59,328 bases of DNA from Nitrososphaerota archaeon. Its GTDB lineage: Archaea > Thermoproteota > Nitrososphaeria > Nitrososphaerales > UBA183. Below the pieces are notes generated by a model. The model did not search any database. It saw only the letters and a list, made by a program, of their open reading frames with translations, and was not told the origin of the DNA. Position numbers and translations under genes: made by a program. The DNA is taken from contig JAFMAU010000010.1 of NCBI GenBank assembly GCA_029784825.1, positions 1 to 59,328 on the forward strand, read 5' to 3'. Below are positions 1-8,009 of this stretch, in pieces. Position 1 is the stretch's first letter; each line of letters begins with the position of its first letter.

Positions 1-68
1 TTGTTCTCTTCTTGCTATCAGCTGACATGAATGTCCATTTTGATGCCCGAGTATGCATGCTGCAGCCC

Positions 69-425
69 CTAAATCGGAATGTCTAGCGTGTCGTCGTCCC
101 AGCCGTCTGAATGGTGGGGCTGTACGATGAAGTCTCTCACTCCAAGGGCTTCTGCAACGCGCGGTGCGGTCGTGAGCTCCGTGAAGGGCCTACTCGTTCT
201 ACTGACTACATAATCCTCGAAGAGTTCGCGCCGCTTGTCCTCTTGGTCGGTCTCCGGTCTCTCGATGAGTTCGACCAGGTACACGAGATCCCCTATGACC
301 AGGTCCTTGATTCCAGATATCAGATAGGTCTCGACGTCCATCCCGTCCATGCTCGCGAGGTGATTGCAGAGCTCGTACGCGCTCTTCGGCAGCCTGAGCG
401 GTACCGTGACCTCCCCTTCCATCAT
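69..425 (-). CDS. Hypothetical protein, possible ribbon-helix-helix fold
   Basis: A 118-residue protein read from the ATG that overlaps the stop of the upstream HTH gene (ATGA), which is why I prefer this start over a longer upstream one. The first 45 residues (EVTVPLRLPKSAYE, then a helix-rich stretch) look like a beta strand followed by two helices, as in ribbon-helix-helix regulators, and the tail is acidic (SDGWDDDTLDIPI). I do not recognise a family. Translational coupling to an excisionase-type HTH gene suggests a small regulatory or antitoxin-like pair from an accessory element. The region looks less GC-rich than the core genes to its right. Confidence 0.5.
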   Translation of the reverse strand: MMEGEVTVPLRLPKSAYELCNHLASMDGMDVETYLISGIKDLVIGDLVYLVELIERPETDQEDKRRELFEDYVVSRTSRPFTELTTAPRVAEALGVRDFIVQPHHSDGWDDDTLDIPI

Positions 426-598
426 CTCGCCCCCTGGAGAATCTTCACAACCTCCGAGTCGGGTATCCGGTGCTGGCCCGAAGGCAGTCTGACGGCCTTG
501 ATCTTCCCCCCCTTGATCCAGGCCCATATCGTCTGCCGACTCACATTGAGGAGCTCGGCAGCTTCTTTCGGTTTGTGCAGCCGTCCTGTTGTTGACAT
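422..598 (-). CDS. Small MerR/excisionase-family HTH DNA-binding protein
   Basis: A 58-residue protein that is almost entirely one winged HTH of the AlpA/excisionase (HTH_17) type: KPKEAAELLNVSRQTIWAWI, then a wing GGKIKAVRLPSGQHRIPDSEV. The residues typical of the family are all present: the xEAAxLLxVSRxTI recognition helix and the (S/T)GxHRIP wing. Such proteins act as excisionases, antitoxins or regulators on plasmids, proviruses and islands. It overlaps the next gene by four bases. Its position next to a broken ammonium transporter suggests it came with an integrated element. Confidence 0.85.
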   Translation of the reverse strand: MSTTGRLHKPKEAAELLNVSRQTIWAWIKGGKIKAVRLPSGQHRIPDSEVVKILQGAR

Positions 599-887
599 CT
601 TACCACATAAAAGACGAATTGCAGCGAATCAGGGCATTGTAGGGGCGATTCTAGGGGACTGCGCGGACAGGGCGTCTGCAGCAAGGGTTCTTATGCCCGG
701 CCTGGGCGCCATTCACTTTCCAATTTTCCACGCCAGATACTGACAAACAATTTGAGCTCACCACCAGGCCGTCCGCTGGTTTGGCCTCTCGAAACGGAGG
801 GAGAGGTTTGCCGATTGTTCTCCCGGCATGCGGTAGCGTCAACCTCGAAGGCGCGGGTCTTCATTGAGCGGAGCAGACATCGCCTAG
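599..887. other. Gap between HTH pair and truncated amt
   Basis: No convincing gene on either strand. Short open frames on both strands lack family resemblance and normal codon use. None of the three forward frames encodes the missing N-terminal part of the ammonium transporter, so the junction lies near position 885, where an in-frame TAG precedes the surviving transporter frame. I saw no tRNA fragment or clear direct repeat that would mark an attachment site. Confidence 0.5.
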
Positions 888-1826
888 GTCCTCACTTCCA
901 CAGGACTGGTGATGGTCATGACCCCGGCGCTCATCATCGGGGCCTTTGCGGAGCGGATCCGCTTCAAAGCGTTTCTCATATTCATCGTCCTCTGGGTGAC
1001 CCTGATCTACGCTCCCATCGCTCACTGGGTTTGGGGTGACGGCGGCTGGCTGCGGAGCATGGGCGTCATCGACTTTGCGGGCGGATTGGTGGTCCACATC
1101 TCTGCCGGCGTCTCCGCGCTTGCCGCGGCTCTGGTCATAGGCAAGAGGAAGGGCATGGAGGTTGGCCAGGAAACCCGCCCCAACAACATCCCGTACGTCA
1201 TCCTGGGGGCCGCAATACTCTGGTTCGGCTGGTTCGGCTGGTTCGGGTTCAACGGTGGCAGCGCACTCGCAGCCAACGAGATAGCTGTCCAGGCGCTGGT
1301 CAATACCAACATGGCAGCGGCAGCCGGAGCCGTGAGCTTGATGCTGGTCGACTGGTCGAGGAAGGGCAAGCCATCCGCCGTCGGCATATCGGTGGGCGCT
1401 GTCTGTGGGCTGGTAGCGATAACTCCAGCGGCGGGCTGCGTCGGCGTGACTCCGGCCACCATCATCGGGCTGGCGGTCGGCGTCACCTCGAATGGCGTCG
1501 CGAATTGGCGGGCCAGCAGGCACCTCTTCGACGACTCGCTCGACGTCTTCGCGTGCCACGGCGCAGGTAGCATCTGGGGAGTCGTTGCGACAGGCATCTT
1601 CGCGTCGACGGCGATCAACCATTCCGGGCCGAACGGCGCTCTCTTCGGCAACCCGTCCCTCCTGGCTCTGGAGGCCTTCGCCGTCGTGGTCGTGGCCGGC
1701 TTTGCTTTCGTGGGGTCCTACGTGCTGTTGAGGGCGATCAACTTCATCACCCCGGTGAGGGTCACGGCCGAGGAAGAGGAGGCGGGCTTGGACGAGAGCC
1801 AGCACGGCGAAGAAGCCTACGACTGA
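888..1826 (+). pseudogene. amt: Ammonium transporter, 5'-truncated
   Basis: The frame encodes the C-terminal two thirds of an Amt/AmtB ammonium channel. Recognisable parts are the LIIGAFAERIRF end of TM3, HWVWGDGGWL, the DFAGGLVVHISAG segment with the conserved Asp and first pore His, WFGWFGFNGG, and CHGAGSIWG with the second pore His. About 110-130 N-terminal residues normally present (TM1, TM2 and the start of TM3 with the Phe gate) are missing, and an in-frame TAG sits at 885-887. The longest internal start is GTG at 909. Without TM1-TM3 a functional trimeric channel is unlikely, so I call it a remnant. Rearrangement linked to the small-HTH element on the left is the likely cause. Confidence 0.85.
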
Positions 1827-2093
1827 GCTCAGCGCGGGCCCAAGGAGTCCGACGAACGGTCCATCCAACCCTCATGGCGGACTGCTGGCCACCTCCTCGA
1901 TGAGGGTCCGCCCCATTGATGGCGGGCCCGGCACTCTAAGGATAGCACCGAATGACCTCGAAACATCGCCGGCCCAGGCAAACGATACGAAGGCTCCGAA
2001 GTCGTCGACGATGGCGGCCAAGTCCTTAGGAGCCAAGGCCTGAGTTGGCCAGGGCATAACGCCCATAACAGGGCAAGGCAGCTCCGATGCGAC

Positions 2094-2546
2094 TTGGGCA
2101 GGAAGAAGGCCTTTCGGAGCACGAGCCTGACGTCGCGACAATGGCAAGTCATACGCTACAGAGCCAAGGGAATCACGCAGTCAGAACTGGCGCGGATGCT
2201 GAAGACTTCGAGGGAGAATGTGAACGAGATAGAGCACGTAGCTCGGTCGAAAATAAACGCGGCGAAGGCCACGCTGGCTGCCCTCCAGGAACTCGATGCG
2301 AAGGGAGAGGTATTGATACCCAGCGGCGCATCCGTCTTTGAGGCGGTCTACACGATAATCTTCCGAGCCGACATCCTCGGGGTGAAGCTCCAGGGCTCGG
2401 CGGACGACCTGCTGGCTGCCATCCGGTCGAAGTGGAAGGGAAGAATCAAGGGGCACCGCTTCACCTCGGCGGTGAAAGTGCAGATCGCAGACGATGGTTC
2501 CCTCACGGCCAAAGATTCCGTCCCGCCCAGGCACATTCTACCGTAG
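2094..2546 (+). CDS. Tfx family DNA-binding protein
   Basis: A 150-residue protein read from TTG. Residues 11-60 (LTSRQWQVIRYRAKGITQSE, LARMLKTSRENVNEIEHVAR) match the HTH of archaeal Tfx, which resembles sigma-70 region 4; the C-terminal part (SVFEAVYTIIFRADILGVKL) is the usual Tfx C-terminal domain. Tfx was described as a regulator of the molybdenum formylmethanofuran dehydrogenase genes of a methanogen, but the family is wide and the target here is unknown. It stands alone between the amt remnant and a convergent ABC exporter operon. TTG 2094 gives a normal family length. Confidence 0.87.
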   Translation: MGRKKAFRSTSLTSRQWQVIRYRAKGITQSELARMLKTSRENVNEIEHVARSKINAAKATLAALQELDAKGEVLIPSGASVFEAVYTIIFRADILGVKLQGSADDLLAAIRSKWKGRIKGHRFTSAVKVQIADDGSLTAKDSVPPRHILP

Positions 2547-2603
2547 TCTCCAGCGCGCCGTTGCGGCGATGCCGGTTGATGCCCGTCTCTGGGCGACGTC
2601 GTC

Positions 2604-3548
2604 TTACTTCGTGAGGAGTTTCCAGGACATCACGATGCCGATCGCGGCGAAGAGCACTGCGAATCCCAGCAGGTAGCTGAAGTCGAAGCCGAGGGAGGCC
2701 ATGCCCGCCGACCCCAGGAGGAGCTGCCTGGCCGCGTCTGTGGCGTAGCTTATCGGGTTGATCTTGACGAATGCCTGCAGCCAGTCAGGCATGAACTTCG
2801 ACGGGAACAGCGCGTTGCTCCCGAACAGCAGGGGGAGGTTCAGCAGGTTCATGATTGCCATCTGCGACTGCCAGTCGGTCGACCTGAGCGCCAGCATGAT
2901 GAACAGGGCCGAGAAGCCCAGTGTCATCAGGAACATGGCCAGGAACGTTCCAGCGACGCCAACCACGGTGATGTTCGCCGTGTCCATTCCCAGGGGCACG
3001 GCAATCAGGAGGACTATGACGGCCTGAGACAGCGACCTGAGCACGCTCGAGAGTACCTTCCCCATTATGATCGTTCCCCGAGACACCGGAGTGCTCAGCA
3101 CCTTGTCAAGGAACCCGAAGCGCCTGTCCCAGACGATAGACATTCCGCTGAACATCGCCGTGAAGAGGCAGACGAAGGCGATCATGCCCACTGCAAGGAA
3201 CGAGAAATAGTCGGCGGTCCCAAACGTGCTCTGCATCAACGTAGCGGAAAGCTGGTCAAGAACCGACTTTGGGATGTTGAGCCCAGGTATGTTGAACGAA
3301 CCGCCGGTGAATATGGCGCCGAAGTTCATCGCCTTGCCGAAGAGGCCAAGCCAGATTATCGGCTGAATGAGCGACATGATCAACAGGACCGGAACCCTGT
3401 ACCACTTCTTCAGCTCCCTGTTCGTGAGGGCCCAGAGGCCATGGACCGTGCTCCTGTTGGTGGGCTCGCTCCCCCACGTGCCTGTGACCGTTGAACCTGC
3501 TGCGGGAACGGCGCGGATTTCGCTTTCGGGCTTCGAGCTCTCGCTCAC
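2604..3548 (-). CDS. ABC-2 type transporter permease
   Basis: A 314-residue membrane protein with about six hydrophobic segments typical of DrrB/ABC-2 permeases. It has an amphipathic N-terminus (LWALTNRELKKWYRVPVLLI), the large loop after TM1, and the region VWDRRFGFLDKVLSTPVSRG, which is the diagnostic coupling stretch of the family. It starts with GTG overlapping the stop of the ATPase gene (GTGA), so it is the last gene of a padR-ATPase-permease operon. The substrate is unknown; such systems export drugs, lipids or polysaccharides. Confidence 0.93.
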   Translation of the reverse strand: MSESSKPESEIRAVPAAGSTVTGTWGSEPTNRSTVHGLWALTNRELKKWYRVPVLLIMSLIQPIIWLGLFGKAMNFGAIFTGGSFNIPGLNIPKSVLDQLSATLMQSTFGTADYFSFLAVGMIAFVCLFTAMFSGMSIVWDRRFGFLDKVLSTPVSRGTIIMGKVLSSVLRSLSQAVIVLLIAVPLGMDTANITVVGVAGTFLAMFLMTLGFSALFIMLALRSTDWQSQMAIMNLLNLPLLFGSNALFPSKFMPDWLQAFVKINPISYATDAARQLLLGSAGMASLGFDFSYLLGFAVLFAAIGIVMSWKLLTK

Positions 3549-4552
3549 GCCCTGGCCCTCCTCATTGTCGCCCGCTGGGTGAACATCTCAGCCCTGTTCG
3601 CCTCCTCCTCCCTTATGGTTCTGCCTGTGTATTCGAGGTAAACCTGGTCCAGGGTGGGCTTGGTCACGATGATTCTGCTCACGTGGTAGCCCTTCGCCCG
3701 TATCGCTTCGATTATCTCAGGGGCCGTCTCTGCGCCCATCTCAGCCTTCATCCTGTAGTCGTGGTTGGTCTTCTTGACCTCTTTGACACCTTTGATGCTC
3801 ATTATGAGCTGGGTCAGGTCCTCGGCTGACTCCCTTATCCCGACCTCTATCACGTCGCCTCCCAGGCCGTCCTTCAGCTCGGCCGGCGACCCCATCTTGA
3901 TGATCTTGCCGTGGTCTATGATCGCTATCCTGTCGCAGACGCCGTCAGCCTCCTCCAGGTAGTGGGTCGTCATGAACAGCGTCATGCCGTAGTCAGCCTT
4001 CAGCTTCTTGATGTACTCCCACACGGCGGTCCTCGTCTGGACGTCGAGCCCGAGCGTTGGCTCGTCGAGGAAGAGAAGCTTCGGGTGGTTCACCAGCCCG
4101 CAGGCTATCTCCAGCCTCCTCCTCATGCCGCCCGAGTAGGTGCTGACCTTCCTCTCCGCGGCGTCCTCCAGGCCCACCAGATGCAGCAGCTCCTTCGACC
4201 TGGTCCTCGAGGTCTCATGCGGTATCCCGTAGAGGTCAGCGCAGAACATCACGTTGTCCGCCCCGGTCATGTCTTCGTCCGCGGTGTATTCTTGCGGCAC
4301 TATCCCTACAGCCGCCCTCACGTCGTTCGGGTGCGTGGCGAGGTTGATGCCGCACACGTTGGCCGTCCCGGAGGTCGGCTTGAGAAGAGTCGTGAGCATC
4401 TTGATCGTGGTCGTCTTTCCCGCCCCGTTCGGACCCAGGAACCCGAATATCTCTCCCTCGCGCACGTCGAAGGAGACGCCGTCCACAGCCTTCAGCGTGC
4501 CGAAGACTTTCGTGAGCCCCTGGACGTCGAGAATCGCACCGTTGGTGGCCGT
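3545..4552 (-). CDS. ABC transporter ATP-binding protein (DrrA/CcmA type)
   Basis: ATPase partner of the downstream permease. Visible motifs are Walker A GPNGAGKTTT, Q-loop PQE, signature YSGGMRRRLE, Walker B LLFLDEPTLGLD and the switch His in FMTTHYLEEAD, followed by the C-terminal domain usual for drug-exporter ATPases. The first ATG/GTG/TTG in frame is GTG 4486, but that would drop the conserved first strand and A-loop (ILDVQGLTKVFGTLKAVDG). The frame is open back to the padR stop codon, and the codon right after that TAG is ACG (4552-4550), six bases after a GGTGAG. I propose initiation at ACG, giving 335 residues; GTG 4486 (313 residues) is the conservative alternative. Confidence 0.92.
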   Translation of the reverse strand, partial: TATNGAILDVQGLTKVFGTLKAVDGVSFDVREGEIFGFLGPNGAGKTTTIKMLTTLLKPTSGTANVCGINLATHPNDVRAAVGIVPQEYTADEDMTGADNVMFCADLYGIPHETSRTRSKELLHLVGLEDAAERKVSTYSGGMRRRLEIACGLVNHPKLLFLDEPTLGLDVQTRTAVWEYIKKLKADYGMTLFMTTHYLEEADGVCDRIAIIDHGKIIKMGSPAELKDGLGGDVIEVGIRESAEDLTQLIMSIKGVKEVKKTNHDYRMKAEMGAETAPEIIEAIRAKGYHVSRIIVTKPTLDQVYLEYTGRTIREEEANRAEMFTQRATMRRARA

Positions 4553-4990
4553 CTAGTTCTCACCCAGGGCCTGCAACCGGGACGCCAAGTCTGATATCTT
4601 CTTGGACTGCTCTTTCAGGCTGCCCTTCCTCGTCTTCGAGAGGTCTTCAAGGTATGAGACGTTGTTGGAGATCTCACCGATGATGTCTCCCAGCGAAGAG
4701 GGTTCTCTCCCCATGAGCTTCGACGACCTCATCCTTGCCACCCACTCAATCTCTTCCTTGCCCTGGGGAGTGATCTGGTACCTCCTGTCTTCGACCTCTT
4801 TGATCAGACCTTCCTCCGACATGGACGCAAGCATCGGGTAGACCGAGCCCGGAGACGGCTTCCAGATGCCTTGGCTCATCGTCTGCATGGCATCCATTAT
4901 CTCCACGCCGTTCTTCGGCGCCGCTTCGAGGACGAACAGAATCCAGGTCCTGAGACCTCTGTGCCTGTGCTTAGTCCAGTTGAGCCACAT
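4553..4990 (-). CDS. PadR family transcriptional regulator
   Basis: A 145-residue winged-helix regulator. Residues 10-85 hold the PadR domain (RGLRTWILFVLEAAPKNGVE, SVYPMLASMSEEGLI, RRYQITPQGKEEI), and residues 90-140 form a predicted coiled-coil dimerisation helix pair. It is the first gene of the operon with the ABC exporter, and a strong inverted repeat lies directly before its ATG, so autorepression relieved by an exported toxic ligand is the likely logic, as in LmrR-like systems. ATG 4990 gives normal family length. Confidence 0.93.
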   Translation of the reverse strand: MWLNWTKHRHRGLRTWILFVLEAAPKNGVEIMDAMQTMSQGIWKPSPGSVYPMLASMSEEGLIKEVEDRRYQITPQGKEEIEWVARMRSSKLMGREPSSLGDIIGEISNNVSYLEDLSKTRKGSLKEQSKKISDLASRLQALGEN

Positions 4991-4993
4991 GCT

Positions 4994-5026
4994 ATATCGG
5001 AAACCCGATTATCGGCCTTCCGATAT
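4994..5026. promoter_or_regulatory. Probable PadR operator (inverted repeat)
   Basis: The arms ATATCGGAA and TTCCGATAT are a perfect 9-base inverted repeat separated by 15 bases. The spacer itself contains a near-palindrome (CCGATTATCGG). The site begins four bases before the padR start codon, and a TATA-like TTTAAGTA lies just upstream on the minus strand (5031-5038), so a bound dimer would cover the transcription start. The link to PadR is inferred from position. Confidence 0.55.
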
Positions 5027-5094
5027 CGGGTACTTAAACATCGCGTTCTCTCCCAGCATGCCGAATCCCCTCCGCACCGTCCCTCCCGACCAGA

Positions 5095-5511
5095 TCACTG
5101 CGACTGCGCGCGGAGAATCATCTGTGTCGCCACCCCTCTGGCCACTTCTTTGCCTCCCCTGCTCCTGACCACCGACTCGACCAATGCAATGGTCCTCCCC
5201 CTGTGCAGCACCTTCGCCTCGGCCGTGAGCTCGCCGTCGACGACCGGGCGCAGGAAGTTCATCTTCAACTCCAGCGTGGTGAACGACTCCCCGGCTCCGA
5301 GCGTGGACATGAGGGCGATGCCCATTGTTGCGTCCGCCAGATCTGTCATGACTCCTCCGTGCACCGTCCCCATGGGGTTGTGAAACTTCTCGCCTACGGC
5401 GATCTTCATCGAAGCCTTCCCGTCGCCAGCCTGGATCATCTCCATCCCCAGGGTCCTCATTATCGGAGGGACCTTTCCGCCCGCTTGGAGGTACTCTCTT
5501 AGGTCGCCCAT
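5095..5511 (-). CDS. PaaI-family hotdog thioesterase
   Basis: A 138-residue single hotdog domain. Diagnostic features are NPMGTVHGGVMTDLADATMG (the helix with the HGG motif), then FTTLELKMNFLRPV and the basic RGRTIALVES strand. These enzymes hydrolyse acyl-CoA thioesters in the cytoplasm, often aromatic or short-chain ones. It is transcribed alone, between the padR promoter and the MFS gene, on the same strand as both. The substrate cannot be told from the sequence. Confidence 0.9.
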   Translation of the reverse strand: MGDLREYLQAGGKVPPIMRTLGMEMIQAGDGKASMKIAVGEKFHNPMGTVHGGVMTDLADATMGIALMSTLGAGESFTTLELKMNFLRPVVDGELTAEAKVLHRGRTIALVESVVRSRGGKEVARGVATQMILRAQSQ

Positions 5512-5563
5512 CGGAAAATGGAGTGCCCAGTCTCGATTTAAGCCTGCCAGCTGTCCCGACTGG

Positions 5564-6742
5564 CTAGCGGTACCTCTTGCGGTACGTTCCGAATATCGCT
5601 ATGTCATAGGCGGCCTTGGAAAGTCCGCCCGCGAAGATGGGGCCCGTCAGCATCCCAAACGCGAACATGAATGCGCTGACGGGCCCGCCGGCGAATGCGC
5701 TGACGCTTCTCGCCGTGTTGGTTATCGCAAAGGCCGTGACCCTCTCCTTCTGTCCGAAAAGCTCTCCCATGAATGCCTGCCGCGTCGGAACGTCCATCTG
5801 AGACGTGCTCTGGCGCAGGAAGAGCAAGCCAAGCGATCCCAACAGCGAACCAGCGAAGGGAATCAGCAGCAGGAACACGTTCGAGATGATGTGCGAATAG
5901 AACATGGTCCTCAGGTTGCCTAACTTCGCGGCCACCACAGCAGCGCCGTAGACTGACGCCGCAGAGATGAGACTTGTGGCGGAGAATACTGGGCCGAGAA
6001 GCGCGGGGCCGGCACCGTAGCTCACGTGGAACCAGTACGTCAGGACGTAGACGGAAACGAAGCTTCCGCCGAAAGCGTCCACGGAGAAGAGGGCAGAAAG
6101 CCTGACGACATCCCTCCTCGCCGCCGGATTGAGGCCAGAGAGACCCGCTTCGCCCTCAGGTTCCCTTGCAGCCTCGATTCCAACGAGGCTGGCGTAGATC
6201 ACGAGCAGGAGAGCTCCGACGGCCGCGAAGGCAGCAAAGAGTCCCCTATAGACGCCCAACCCGCCGCCGAGGTAATCTGGAGCCGAGGCCGTGAGAGCGC
6301 CCGCCGACGAAGCGAGGTATCCTATCAGGTTGTAGATGCCGAAGGCCCTGCTGGCGCCCTTTCCCCCGGCCAGTTCCGGCAGTATCCCGGCTTCAATCGA
6401 CTGAAACGGACCTGCCTCTGTTCCCGTGGTGCTGATGTTCCCCATGAAGCATGCAGCCAGGATGAGGGCGGGGCCAGACCCCAGCGCCAGGGCAAGCCCG
6501 GAGAGCGCCATCAAGAGGCTGAACAGCATCAGGAACCTCCTCCTCCCCAAGTGCCTCTCGAACCTGCTCAGCACGATGTTGGCCAAGGCGTTGCCAGCCA
6601 GGATCGCAACCAGCGCCAGGCCCACGATGGATGCCGAATAGCCGAGGACCCCCAGGTACAGCGGAATCAGGACAGCGAGCATCCCGGACACGTAGACTCT
6701 CGCCGCCTTGGCAACATAGACGCGGCCAAGTGCGGAACGCAC
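5564..6742 (-). CDS. MFS transporter (12 TM)
   Basis: A 392-residue protein with about twelve hydrophobic segments and the MFS loop signature between TM2 and TM3 (SRFERHLGRRRFLM). It starts at GTG eleven bases after the stop of the ChrB-like gene, so the two form an operon. ChrB-domain genes occur next to efflux carriers in chromate-resistance loci, which suggests an oxyanion or metal efflux role, but the sequence itself does not give the substrate. A hairpin overlaps its start codon (6732-6750). Confidence 0.9.
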   Translation of the reverse strand: MRSALGRVYVAKAARVYVSGMLAVLIPLYLGVLGYSASIVGLALVAILAGNALANIVLSRFERHLGRRRFLMLFSLLMALSGLALALGSGPALILAACFMGNISTTGTEAGPFQSIEAGILPELAGGKGASRAFGIYNLIGYLASSAGALTASAPDYLGGGLGVYRGLFAAFAAVGALLLVIYASLVGIEAAREPEGEAGLSGLNPAARRDVVRLSALFSVDAFGGSFVSVYVLTYWFHVSYGAGPALLGPVFSATSLISAASVYGAAVVAAKLGNLRTMFYSHIISNVFLLLIPFAGSLLGSLGLLFLRQSTSQMDVPTRQAFMGELFGQKERVTAFAITNTARSVSAFAGGPVSAFMFAFGMLTGPIFAGGLSKAAYDIAIFGTYRKRYR

Positions 6743-6750
6743 TGTTCCGC
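6732..6750. promoter_or_regulatory. Inverted repeat over the MFS start codon
   Basis: The arms GCGGAAC and GTTCCGC are perfect complements with a five-base spacer. In the minus-strand transcript the hairpin covers the GTG start of the MFS gene and part of the upstream purine-rich region. It could hide the start until ribosomes finish the upstream chrB-like gene, or be a protein-binding site. Function is inferred. Confidence 0.4.
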
Positions 6751-6752
6751 CT

Positions 6753-7220
6753 TCACTTGACTGCGTGCTCGACCTTCGCCGCTCCCTTCAGCCTAAGCTG
6801 GCAGAACTCGTAGAGCGCGTCGTACAGCGGGAACTGCAGGCGCATGTTGTCGGAGTCGTCCTTGGCCACGCTCCTGAAACCGGCGGCAGCCGCCTCCAGC
6901 CCTGCAGACTCGGGCGGGGTGTCCGGGATTCGCGCGTCTGCACCCCTGACTATCTTCGCGAGCTCCAGGAGCGCGGGGTCTGTGAGCTTATACTTCCTGA
7001 TGATCGCGTCGAAGCTCACGAACTCCTTTCCATCGACTTTGTAGTGGGTCAGCTCGGCGCCCGCTGCGTCGAACGGGGTCGCCCCTTCCTTTTGGGCGAC
7101 CTCCAGCACCCTCTCCGGGGGAACGAAGATGAACTCTGCAGAGGGGTCGACGAACCTTCGTATGAGCCAGGGACATGCTATCCTGTCTACCTTCGCCCTC
7201 TCCCTGGTGACCCACTTCAT
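6753..7220 (-). CDS. ChrB-domain protein (chromate resistance family)
   Basis: A 155-residue protein starting at MKWVTRERAKVDRIACPWLI, the classical beginning of the ChrB C-terminal (chrome_resist) domain, followed by RFVDPSAEFIFVPPERVLEV and GATPFDAAGAELTHY. Full ChrB proteins carry an extra N-terminal part; this is the stand-alone form. ATG 7220 is chosen because the conserved domain starts there, although the frame is open further upstream. In bacteria the family is linked to chromate sensing or resistance. Here it is followed by an MFS carrier, a known arrangement. Confidence 0.85.
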   Translation of the reverse strand: MKWVTRERAKVDRIACPWLIRRFVDPSAEFIFVPPERVLEVAQKEGATPFDAAGAELTHYKVDGKEFVSFDAIIRKYKLTDPALLELAKIVRGADARIPDTPPESAGLEAAAAGFRSVAKDDSDNMRLQFPLYDALYEFCQLRLKGAAKVEHAVK

Positions 7221-7317
7221 GGTAAGCCTGCTCGGCACCGGGGCGCAGGCTCGTCTTAATCGTGTCGGAGAGCTTGAGCCTCCCACCCATTCAGGTTTCT
7301 CCGAAGAGCCGCTCTGG

Positions 7318-7944
7318 CTAGCGCACTTGGAAGTGGAGGAACACCAGAGCCCCCCACTCGTCCCCGGCCACGACCGTGTACGGTCCCGCCACGAGTGGCT
7401 GCACCGCTGTGCCCTGGGCAGGATACGTCCCGCCGACAGTCACTTTAGCAGCCATGAGAGTTGACGAGCCTGTCCCAGGCAGTACGGTCGCGTTGCTGCT
7501 CTCCGGGTCGAAGTAGTAACCGGTCACGAGTCTGATCAACATGGGGCATGGGACGTTCGGGAATATCTGAAGCGGCTTGCCCTGGGTGACGTTCCCTGCG
7601 GTGTAGGTGCCCTGGTAAAGTGCCACGCCGAAGGGATAGATCGACGCGTAGCAGGAGTCGACCCTTAGACCTCCCAGTGCCCAGGACCTTGCCGCCGACA
7701 CGTTGAGTCCAGCGTCAGTGGGGTTGTAGCTGTCAACCGTGATGACCAGCGGCCGACCCGCACCGACCGTGCTGCCGCCAATCGAAAGCTGGAGCCACAG
7801 GCCGTTGGATGAGGTCTGGTACGCGCTCGTCGGCGAGTTCGAGCCCGGCGGTGCGTTCTGTCCGAGCATCAGCGGGCCGTTCACGACGATGACAGCGGCA
7901 ACGGCAAGCACTGTCAGCATTCCGAAGATTCCGGATGTCCTCAC
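7318..7944 (-). CDS. Exported or membrane-anchored hypothetical protein
   Basis: A 208-residue protein with one N-terminal hydrophobic helix (residues 6-28) and a Ser/Thr/Gly-rich extracellular part predicted as beta-sheet. Two cysteines at about 98 and 133 could form a disulfide. I see no catalytic motif and do not recognise a family. It lies 65 bases downstream of the beta-propeller gene on the same strand, so the two may be co-transcribed surface proteins. Confidence 0.72.
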   Translation of the reverse strand: MRTSGIFGMLTVLAVAAVIVVNGPLMLGQNAPPGSNSPTSAYQTSSNGLWLQLSIGGSTVGAGRPLVITVDSYNPTDAGLNVSAARSWALGGLRVDSCYASIYPFGVALYQGTYTAGNVTQGKPLQIFPNVPCPMLIRLVTGYYFDPESSNATVLPGTGSSTLMAAKVTVGGTYPAQGTAVQPLVAGPYTVVAGDEWGALVFLHFQVR

Positions 7945-8009
7945 AGCTCTCCCCTCGACGGTCGGCCAGAACCGATATTATTTCTAGCTCCGAGAACGCC
8001 TTGTTCGCA

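Noticed and set aside
1872..2147. Minus-strand open frame of 91 codons overlapping the start of the Tfx gene
   Set aside because: Its C-terminal part reads smoothly (DLAAIVDDFGAFVSFAWAGD), but it overlaps the Tfx start, has no promoter or family match, and long chance frames are common in this GC-rich DNA.
4545..4560. Pyrrolysine-type readthrough of the padR TAG into the ABC ATPase
   Set aside because: TAG ends several unrelated genes here with no extension of the protein family beyond it, and no pylT-like gene is visible; ACG initiation is simpler.
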